From: Sphingomonas bacterium | GTDB taxonomy: Bacteria; Pseudomonadota; Alphaproteobacteria; Sphingomonadales; Sphingomonadaceae | Assembly: GCF_028292945.1 (NCBI RefSeq) | Contig: NZ_JAQGLJ010000008.1 | Location: 1-64,000 of the forward strand | Length of the DNA: 64,000 bases | Reading direction: 5' to 3' | In this document: one piece after another, positions 9,243-16,080 of the stretch | How positions within the stretch are numbered: position 1 is the stretch's first letter | How the letters are laid out: each line of letters starts with the position of its first letter | Notes under the pieces: model-generated | What the model was told of the DNA's origin: nothing | Seen by the model: only the letters and a program-made list of their open reading frames with translations | Database searches by the model: none | Translations under genes and position numbers: made by a program

Positions 9243-11078
9243 ATGAACCTCCGCAACGTGGCGATCATCGCCCACGTCGATCACGGCAAGACCACGCTCG
9301 TCGACCAGCTCTTTCGCCAGTCCGGCACGTTCCGCGACAACCAGCGCATCGAAGAGCGTGCGATGGATTCGAACGACCTGGAAAAGGAGCGCGGGATCAC
9401 GATCCTGGCCAAGTGCACCTCGGTCGAGTGGCACGGGACCAACGGCGACACCCGCATCAACATCGTCGACACGCCCGGCCACGCCGACTTTGGTGGCGAG
9501 GTGGAGCGCATCCTGTCGATGGTCGACGGCGTGATCCTCCTGGTCGACTCGGCAGAGGGCGCGATGCCGCAGACCAAGTTCGTGACGGGCAAGGCGCTGG
9601 CGCTGGGGCTGCGGCCGATCGTCGTCGTTAACAAGGTCGATCGCAGCGACGCGCGCATCCAGGAAGTGCTGGACGAGGTGTTCGACCTGTTCGTCAGCCT
9701 GGAGGCGTCCGACGAGCAGCTCGACTTCCCGGTGCTCTACGCATCCGGGCGCAACGGCTATGCCTCGACCGATCCCGATGCCCGCGAGGGCACGCTGACG
9801 CCGATGTTCGAGACGATCGTCAACCACGTGCCGCCGCCCAGCGCGGATCCCGACGGCCCGTTCAAGTTCCTGGTGACGCTGCTCGATCGCGACAATTTCC
9901 TGGGTCGCATCCTGACAGGGCTGGTGTTCTCGGGTTCGGTCAAGACCAACATGCCGATCCATGCGCTCGATAACGACGGCAAGATCGTCGAGACCGGCCG
10001 CGCGTCCAAGATCATGGCGTTTCGCGGGCTGGAGCGCGTGCCGGTGGACGAGGCGAGCGCGGGCGACATCATCTCGATCGCGGGCCTGGCGACCACGACG
10101 GTGTCGAACACGATCTGCGACCCCAGTGTCACCGATCCGCTCCATGCCCAGCCGATCGACCCGCCGACGCTGTCGATGCGCTTTGCCGTCAACGACAGCC
10201 CGATGGCCGGGCGCGAGGGCAGCAAGGTGACGAGCCGCATGATCCGCGATCGCCTGTTCCGCGAGGCCGAGTCCAACGTCGCGATCAAGGTGACCGAAGC
10301 CGCCGACCGTGACAGCTACGAGGTCGCGGGCCGTGGCGAGCTGCAGCTGGGCGTACTGATCGAGACGATGCGCCGCGAGGGCTTCGAGCTCGGCATCAGC
10401 CGTCCCCGCGTGCTGTTCGGCGAGGACGAGGACGGCAAGAAGACCGAGCCGTACGAGACCGTCATCATCGACGTCGACGAGGAGTATTCGGGCACGGTCG
10501 TCGAGAAGATGGCGATCCGCAAGGCCGAGCTGACGGACATGCGGCCGTCGGGCGGCAACAAGACGCGCATCACCTTCTCCGCGCCCAGCCGCGGCATGAT
10601 CGGCTATCACGGCGAGTTCCTGTCCGACACGCGCGGCACCGGGATCATGAACCGGCTCTTCGAGAAATACGGGCCGCACAAGGGCCAGATCGAGGGCCGC
10701 AAGAACGGCGTGCTGATCTCCAACGGCAGCGGCGAGGCCAACGCCTATGCGCTCGGCTTCCTGGAGGAGCGCGGCATCCTGATGGTGGCGCCCGGCGACC
10801 CGCTGTACGAGGGCATCATCATCGGCGAGAATGCCAAGACGGACGACCTTGAGGTCAATCCGATGAAGGCCAAGCAGCTGACGAACTTCCGCGCGAGCGG
10901 AGGCAAGGACGACGCGATCCGGCTGACCCCGCCCAAGAAGCTGACGCTGGAACAGGCGATCGCCTATATCGACGACGACGAGATGGTCGAGGTGACGCCC
11001 AAGTCGATCCGCCTGCGCAAGCGCTTCCTGGACCCGCACGAGCGCAAGAAGGCGGGGCGGCAGAAGCAGGCGGCCTGA
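9243..11078 (+). CDS. typA: translational GTPase TypA/BipA
   Basis: IIAHVDHGKTTLVDQLF, ERGITI, DTPGHADFGGEVER, NKVDRSDAR; full-length 611 aa ending FLDPHERKKAGRQKQAA. Confidence 0.97.
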   Translation: MNLRNVAIIAHVDHGKTTLVDQLFRQSGTFRDNQRIEERAMDSNDLEKERGITILAKCTSVEWHGTNGDTRINIVDTPGHADFGGEVERILSMVDGVILLVDSAEGAMPQTKFVTGKALALGLRPIVVVNKVDRSDARIQEVLDEVFDLFVSLEASDEQLDFPVLYASGRNGYASTDPDAREGTLTPMFETIVNHVPPPSADPDGPFKFLVTLLDRDNFLGRILTGLVFSGSVKTNMPIHALDNDGKIVETGRASKIMAFRGLERVPVDEASAGDIISIAGLATTTVSNTICDPSVTDPLHAQPIDPPTLSMRFAVNDSPMAGREGSKVTSRMIRDRLFREAESNVAIKVTEAADRDSYEVAGRGELQLGVLIETMRREGFELGISRPRVLFGEDEDGKKTEPYETVIIDVDEEYSGTVVEKMAIRKAELTDMRPSGGNKTRITFSAPSRGMIGYHGEFLSDTRGTGIMNRLFEKYGPHKGQIEGRKNGVLISNGSGEANAYALGFLEERGILMVAPGDPLYEGIIIGENAKTDDLEVNPMKAKQLTNFRASGGKDDAIRLTPPKKLTLEQAIAYIDDDEMVEVTPKSIRLRKRFLDPHERKKAGRQKQAA

Positions 11079-11142
11079 GCAAGGGATCAGGCGCTTTCTC
11101 TAGAGCGCCATCCCGTGCAATGCTCGATTCCTAGGGTCTCGG

Positions 11143-11390
11143 GTGAAATCACGAAGGCCGCTCACGCAGGCGCAGATTAGGAACGAGGCGAAAGCATTGC
11201 TCGGGTCGGAGCCGGGTGGATTGCGTTAGAGCGTCGTGCTTAGCCGGATTCGTGAGGTCAGTCCCGATACACCTCGCAACAGCATTCGTGGAGCGACGTT
11301 TACACTCTCGGGATGATCCGTCGGTCATCAAGGTATCGCGGGGATTTTATCGCCTTCGTGCATTGATGGAAGAAGCGATACGAGAGGGTT
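11143..11390 (+). pseudogene. decayed small helix-turn-helix-like gene (in-frame TAG plus frameshift)
   Basis: Frame from GTG 11143: VKSRRPLTQAQIRNEAKALLGSEPGGLR* (TAG 11227) SVVLSRIREVSPDTPRNSIRGATFTL, continuing in another frame as DDPSVIKVSRGFYRLRALMEEAIREG*. Confidence 0.45.
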
Positions 11391-11399
11391 GAGGAGACG

Positions 11400-11477
11400 T
11401 TCAAGTCGGTCCGTCTGCGCATGCCGATCCTCGACCCGCACGAGCGCAAGCGTGCGGGTCGCCGGAAGCGAGCCGCC
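11400..11477 (+). repeat. diverged direct duplication of the typA 3' end
   Basis: ttcaagtcggtccgtctgcgcatgccgatcctcgacccgcacgagcgcaag... aligns without gaps to typA about 10998-11075, roughly 75% identical by hand with an 18-nt exact core gacccgcacgagcgcaag. Confidence 0.85.
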
Positions 11478-11624
11478 TACATCAGTGTTAGCGAAGACGA
11501 GGCGAAAACTTACCTAGACGACCTCATCGAGCAGGTGCTCGGCGGCCACAAGGTGGTAATCACTCGTGGTACGGAGCCGGTGGTGAGGCTGGTGCGCGAG
11601 AAAGCGGGCGGCGTGGCCGCGTAG
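11421..11624 (+). CDS. chimeric ORF: TypA C-terminal tail copy fused to Phd/YefM-type antitoxin; no adjacent toxin
   Basis: MPILDPHERKRAGRRKRAA (TypA-tail-like) followed by YISVSEDEAKTYLDDLIEQVLGGHKVVITRGTEPVVRLVREKAGG (Phd fold). Confidence 0.7.
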   Translation: MPILDPHERKRAGRRKRAAYISVSEDEAKTYLDDLIEQVLGGHKVVITRGTEPVVRLVREKAGGVAA

Positions 11625-11640
11625 GTGGTGGAGTCGCCTG

Positions 11641-12282
11641 TCAGGCCGTGATCGGCTGCCCCATCGTTAGCGTCTTGCCGCGCGTGATGATCACCACATC
11701 GCCCAGCTTTACCACCCCAAACAGCTTCTTCGCAAAGGCGACTGGCACGCCGATGCAGCCGTGCGTGGCATAGCCCCACTCGACTTCCGCGCCATGAACG
11801 GAGATGCCGTCGTTGGTCAGCCGTAGCATGTAGGGCATGGGCGAGCCGTAGATGCTGGAGACGTGAACCGCGTCCTTCTCCGTGATCGGGAAATGCCCGA
11901 GCGGTGTTGGCTTGTCGTTATCGCCGTACAGGATCGCGGTCGCGCCGATCTCGTGCCCGTCACGAAACACGGACAGCACCTGCGCCTCAAGATCGACGGT
12001 GATGATCAAAGGTCCCGTGACCCCTCGCGTTTCGTCCCAATGGTGCTCGCCGAATTTCAGTGGACCAGAAATCGGCAGCACGCTTCTGACGACCAGCGGC
12101 GCCGGCGTGGGCGATGGCTTGGGCGCGGGGCGGGACACCGTAGCCATGCGAACCGGCTCGGGCACCGCCACCACGACCGTTGCAGGGGGCACTGTCCGGT
12201 TGGCGAACGCCAGAATGCCTAAGCCGGCGCCTATCACCAGCACGGCTATCGCGAGAAGGCGAGGGAGGGAGAGCGAGTTCAT
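11641..12282 (-). CDS. L,D-transpeptidase (YkuD domain)
   Basis: N-terminal TM; ISVHGAEVEWGYATHGCIGVPVAFAKKLF catalytic motif (HGxx...SHGCI-like). Confidence 0.88.
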   Translation of the reverse strand: MNSLSLPRLLAIAVLVIGAGLGILAFANRTVPPATVVVAVPEPVRMATVSRPAPKPSPTPAPLVVRSVLPISGPLKFGEHHWDETRGVTGPLIITVDLEAQVLSVFRDGHEIGATAILYGDNDKPTPLGHFPITEKDAVHVSSIYGSPMPYMLRLTNDGISVHGAEVEWGYATHGCIGVPVAFAKKLFGVVKLGDVVIITRGKTLTMGQPITA

Positions 12283-12387
12283 CGCGCAAGCCTAACGCCT
12301 GGCGGTTAAGATCGCGCGACCGAGGATCTTGCTCGTCCAAGAGATCGGGCGAGGTGTCGATCAATTCGCCCATCAGCCGGGTGGCAG

Positions 12388-12786
12388 TCATCGGGCGAGC
12401 TTCATGATGACCGCCCATTGCGCATCGCCGACCGGCGAGACCGACAATCGCGACTGACGCAGCACGACCATGTCGGCGAGCGCGGGCGTTGCTTTCATCG
12501 TCGCCAATGTGACCGGGCGGGGCAGGGGAGCACCCGGTTCGATCCGGACCGAGACCCAGCGGCCATCGTCACCATCGGGTTGCGCGCCCCGCACGATCCG
12601 CACGACGCCCACCGCCGCCTTCTGCGGTCCGCTATGATAGATCAGTGCCTCGTCACCCACCGCCATCTCGCGCAGGTGCTTCGCGGCGGCTGGGTTGCGG
12701 ACGCCATCCCATTCGGTGCCGCCGTCGCGGACCAGGTCGGTCCAGCCGTACGAGGCCGGTTCGCTCTTCAATAGCCAAAAGGCCAG
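12388..12786 (-). CDS. EVE domain-containing protein, probable CTG start
   Basis: (M)AFWLLKSEPASYGWTDLVRDGGTEWDGVRNPAAAKHLREM...; in-frame TAG 9 nt before CTG, AGGAGG 5 nt upstream of CTG. Confidence 0.85.
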   Translation of the reverse strand: MAFWLLKSEPASYGWTDLVRDGGTEWDGVRNPAAAKHLREMAVGDEALIYHSGPQKAAVGVVRIVRGAQPDGDDGRWVSVRIEPGAPLPRPVTLATMKATPALADMVVLRQSRLSVSPVGDAQWAVIMKLAR

Positions 12787-12918
12787 GTCCGCCTCCTAAA
12801 CAGTAGCTTAACGTCTCATTCCACGCCCGTTCAGCGCGAATCGGGCAGAGCATGCAACAAGGTCGCGGCGATGTCCGTTCTTTAGTCCTCGACCGAGTGT
12901 AACGAGTAGGAGGTCATC

Positions 12919-13296
12919 ATGACGGGACTGATCAAGAAGGCGGTACTGGGCGGTGCCCTGGCGGTGAGCACGCTAGTGGCGGTGGCGCCCGCCGAAGCGC
13001 AATATTATCGCGATCGTCGCCATCGCGGCGGTGACGCGGCGGGTGCCGCAATCGTCGGTGGCATCATCGGCTTGGGCCTCGGCGCGGCGATCGCATCCAG
13101 CGGCAATCGCGGTGGGTACTACGATCGCGGTTATTACAATGGCGGACCGCGCGGCTATTACAACAACAGCTACAACAACTATTACCAGCAGCCGTACAGC
13201 TACTACAATCAGCACGACTATCAGCAGCGGTGCTGGACCGAGCGGCGCTATGACCCGTATGTCGGACGTCGCGTTCGCGTGCGGATCTGCCAATAA
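12919..13296 (+). CDS. secreted glycine-zipper / Tyr-Asn-Gln-rich small protein
   Basis: Signal peptide ending APAEAQ; glycine-zipper GAAIVGGIIGLGLGAAIAS; YYNNSYNNYYQQPYSYYNQHDYQQ low-complexity tract. Confidence 0.75.
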   Translation: MTGLIKKAVLGGALAVSTLVAVAPAEAQYYRDRRHRGGDAAGAAIVGGIIGLGLGAAIASSGNRGGYYDRGYYNGGPRGYYNNSYNNYYQQPYSYYNQHDYQQRCWTERRYDPYVGRRVRVRICQ

Positions 13297-13321
13297 GCCG
13301 ATCTGCGCTTAAGGCATGAGG

Positions 13322-13355
13322 GCGGCGCGGGGAGCGATCCTCGCGCCGCTTTTTT
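13322..13355 (+). terminator. Rho-independent terminator
   Basis: Stem GCGGCGCG...CGCGCCGC followed by TTTTTT. Confidence 0.85.
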
Positions 13356-13392
13356 GTGGCCGTGGCGGCGCGAGCGCGGCTAAGAGCCGGCA

Positions 13393-13665
13393 ATGACCGA
13401 CACGCCTCCGGACCATCTGTCCTCCGACCCGCGCAGCCCCTTTTTCAACCAGGAAGCGTTGGAGCGCGGCATCGGCATCCGCTTCAAGGGTGCCGAACGC
13501 AAGGACGTGGAAGAGTATAGCTTGCCCGAGGGCTGGATTCGCGTCGCACTGGGCAAGAAGGTCGACCGGCAGGGGCGGCCGTTGACGATCAAGCTCTCCG
13601 GCCCGGTCGAGGCATGGTTCGAGCGGCCCGCAGCGGGTCCGGAGGGCGAACCGCTGGAGGACTGA
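13393..13665 (+). CDS. DUF3297 family protein
   Basis: SSDPRSPFFNQEALERGIGIRFKGAERKDVEEYSLPEGWIRVALGKKVDRQGRPLTIKLSGPVEAW. Confidence 0.85.
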   Translation: MTDTPPDHLSSDPRSPFFNQEALERGIGIRFKGAERKDVEEYSLPEGWIRVALGKKVDRQGRPLTIKLSGPVEAWFERPAAGPEGEPLED

Positions 13666-13677
13666 TCAAGGGTTCGG

Positions 13678-13794
13678 CTACGCGCTCTGCGGCCGAACGT
13701 CGCTCACCCGATCGGCGCGAACGGGCGCGGTAAGGGAAATAACCGTGGCGGTCAGCGCGAAGCTGATCGCGGCCAATTTCATGGCGTGCAACAT
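13678..13794 (-). CDS. possible 38 aa secreted peptide
   Basis: MLHAMKLAAISFALTATVISLTAPVRADRVSDVRPQSA; classic signal-peptide architecture with VRA cleavage site. Below the ORF-track size cutoff. Confidence 0.35.
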   Translation of the reverse strand: MLHAMKLAAISFALTATVISLTAPVRADRVSDVRPQSA

Positions 13795-14013
13795 GCCAAA
13801 ACCCCCCGGTTCCTGCTTGGGGTTGCTCGTAAGCGGACAGGTACGGCAACACTACTTACAAAAGCCGTTAGGGTTTGCCGGGATAAAGCACTTCGCCAGG
13901 GAAGGCTGAACCGGCGACGTGCTACAATCATCGAGTTCCAGGGCGGCAGCGCAGGCTGTGGTGTTCGCCCGTGGGCGGGGCCAGCGCGGCCTGGTAGCCG
14001 AGCTTCGGTTTAC

Positions 14014-14826
14014 CTAGTGGACGAACCGCGCCACGACGTCCCGGTACGAGCGGCTGACCTTTACGCTGCCGCCTGAGTTCAGGATCAGGAAACATTCGCC
14101 GTTGGTGTGCGGCTTCACCTGCTTGACCAAATCCAGGTTGACGATCGTCGAGCGATGGACGCGCTGGAAACGGCGCGGGTCGAGGCGCTTCTCCAGGTCC
14201 TTCATCGTCTCGCGCAGCACCAGCGAATTGTCGCCAGTCTTGATCACCATGTAATCGCCCGCCGCCTCGATCAGTTCGATCGTGTCGATATCGACGCGAA
14301 AGATCTGGCCCTGGTCCTTGATGTTGATGATCTTTTCGAACCGGTTGGCGGCGAGCTCGCCGCCGCCGGAGTGCGCATCCCCTGCCAGGTCGGCCGCCGC
14401 CTCGGGCGCGTGCTCGGCGAGCGCATCCTTGAGCATCGCCGCTTCGCCGACGCTGTGCTTCTCGCTCAGCCGCTGGCGGACGCGGTCCATCGTGTCGGCA
14501 AGGCGCGCCTCGTCCACCGGCTTCATCAGGTAATCCACCGCCTGCGCCTCGAATGCGCGCAGCGCATGATCGCCATAGGCGGTGACGAAGACGAACAAGG
14601 GCGGCTCCACCTCCAGCATTCCCGACACCACGGAGAAGCCGTCGAAGCCGGGCATCTGGATGTCGAGAAAGACGAGATCGGGCTTGTGCGTCTTGATCGA
14701 GCGGATCGCCTCGCGGCCGTTGATGCATCGGTCGACGATCTCGACATCGTCGAACCGCTGCAGACGAAGTTCAAGTCCCTGGGTGGCGAGCGACTCGTCG
14801 TCGACGAGGATGGTGCGGATGGTCAT
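14014..14826 (-). CDS. LytTR-domain response regulator
   Basis: Receiver DDESLATQGLELRLQR...DLVFLDIQMPGFDG; C-terminal LytTR with FQRVHRSTIVNLDLVKQVKPHTNGE. Confidence 0.92.
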   Translation of the reverse strand: MTIRTILVDDESLATQGLELRLQRFDDVEIVDRCINGREAIRSIKTHKPDLVFLDIQMPGFDGFSVVSGMLEVEPPLFVFVTAYGDHALRAFEAQAVDYLMKPVDEARLADTMDRVRQRLSEKHSVGEAAMLKDALAEHAPEAAADLAGDAHSGGGELAANRFEKIINIKDQGQIFRVDIDTIELIEAAGDYMVIKTGDNSLVLRETMKDLEKRLDPRRFQRVHRSTIVNLDLVKQVKPHTNGECFLILNSGGSVKVSRSYRDVVARFVH

Positions 14827-15959
14827 GCTGCCTCGCTTGGTGAGCTGGTCCGTTGCGTGTCTTCCAGCTGAAACGGGATCTCGATCGCCACCGCGAACCC
14901 GCCTTCGGGTGTCGAGCGGGTCACGAAGCGCTGGTCGGGCCCAAAGGCCTGTACCAACCGCTCCCTGATGTTGGGCAGCCCGACGCCGGTGGACAGGCTG
15001 GGCAGCGCCGCTCCCTCGCGCAACCCCGGTCCGGTGTCGGACACGGTGATCTGCACGCGATCTCCGGCGAGCCGCACCTCGATGCAGATATCGGCGCCCT
15101 CTTCCTGCGGCGTGACCGCGTATTTGATCGCGTTCTCGACCACGGGTTGAAGCAGCAGCGAGGGCAGGCGCGCGCGCTCGGCTGCGGGATCGATGTCGAA
15201 CTTGGGGCGTAGCCGGGCCTCGAAGCGCATCTTCTCGATCTCGAGGTACAGCTTCAGCGTCTCGACCTCCTGCGCCACGGTGACATGCGCAGTCGGTTCA
15301 TTGGCCAGCGTGTAGCGCAGGAACGAACTCAGCCGCGACAGCATCGCGTTGGCGCGATCGGTCTGTTTCAGCAGCACCAGCGTCGAGATCGAGTTCAACG
15401 TGTTGAACAGAAAGTGCGGGTTTAGCTGATAGCGTAGCATCGCCAGTTGCGCGGACGACGCCTGCATCTCCAGGTCGCGCATCTGGTCGATCTGCTCCTC
15501 GACCAGGATGTAGAAGTTGATTCCGAAGTAGAGTGCCGACCAGCCCGCGAGCACGGTGAAGCAGATGTAAAATGCGCTGATGAACTGCGCCAGCGAGACC
15601 CCCGGCGCAAGATTGCGCAGCGAGATGAACGAAAACGCAAAGGCAACCAGAAACGCGTAGATGAGCGTCGCCCCGAGCAGCGTCGCGACGGTCAGCACGA
15701 CACCGGCCACGCGGGGCATGCGCCGGTAATAGCCGTACAGCGTCGACAGCAGCAGTGTCAGGCAATAGCCCAGGATCGCTTCGATCAGCACCGGCACGAC
15801 GACGTCCATCGACGGCCCGCCCGAGATCGATGCCGCCTCCCGAACGATCAGATAGCCACCCCAGCCGACGGCCTGCAGCGTCCAGAACGCGCGGCCCTTG
15901 TCCTCGAAGAACGGCCGGACGTTGAGCGGCGGGTGTTGACGGGGGGCGAGGGAGGCCAT
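14823..15959 (-). CDS. LytS-type sensor histidine kinase (His_kinase/HATPase)
   Basis: Multiple TM; LRYQLNPHFLFNTLNSISTLVLL and GVGLPNIRERLVQAFGP; 4-nt overlap with the regulator. Confidence 0.92.
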   Translation of the reverse strand: MASLAPRQHPPLNVRPFFEDKGRAFWTLQAVGWGGYLIVREAASISGGPSMDVVVPVLIEAILGYCLTLLLSTLYGYYRRMPRVAGVVLTVATLLGATLIYAFLVAFAFSFISLRNLAPGVSLAQFISAFYICFTVLAGWSALYFGINFYILVEEQIDQMRDLEMQASSAQLAMLRYQLNPHFLFNTLNSISTLVLLKQTDRANAMLSRLSSFLRYTLANEPTAHVTVAQEVETLKLYLEIEKMRFEARLRPKFDIDPAAERARLPSLLLQPVVENAIKYAVTPQEEGADICIEVRLAGDRVQITVSDTGPGLREGAALPSLSTGVGLPNIRERLVQAFGPDQRFVTRSTPEGGFAVAIEIPFQLEDTQRTSSPSEAA

Positions 15960-16028
15960 CGGTGGGCCGGGTATAGGCGGCGGCGGCGCGGGGCGGAAGG
16001 GCGGAGACACGCCTGCCGTCCAGACGCG

Positions 16029-16062
16029 AAAAGGGCCGCCGTTCCCTGAAGAACGACGGCCC
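16029..16062 (-). terminator. terminator hairpin for the TonB receptor gene
   Basis: Reverse strand GGGCCGTCGTTC-TTCAGG-GAACGGCGGCCC followed by TTTT. Confidence 0.7.
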
Positions 16063-16080
16063 CTCGATGATCGGGTCGGA

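Noticed and set aside
9189-11039. 616-aa - strand ORF
   Set aside because: Antisense to the complete, recognisable typA.
11987-12418. Minus-strand ORF MTATRLMGELIDTSPDLLDEQDPRSRDLN... starting with ATGA overlap to the EVE stop
   Set aside because: The start looks plausible, but most of the ORF is an off-frame reading of the L,D-transpeptidase gene with no family resemblance.
13795-14013. Possible ncRNA in the gap upstream of the LytTR gene's 3' end
   Set aside because: No recognisable 6S, SRP or tmRNA motif and no clear promoter-terminator pair; cannot be supported by eye.
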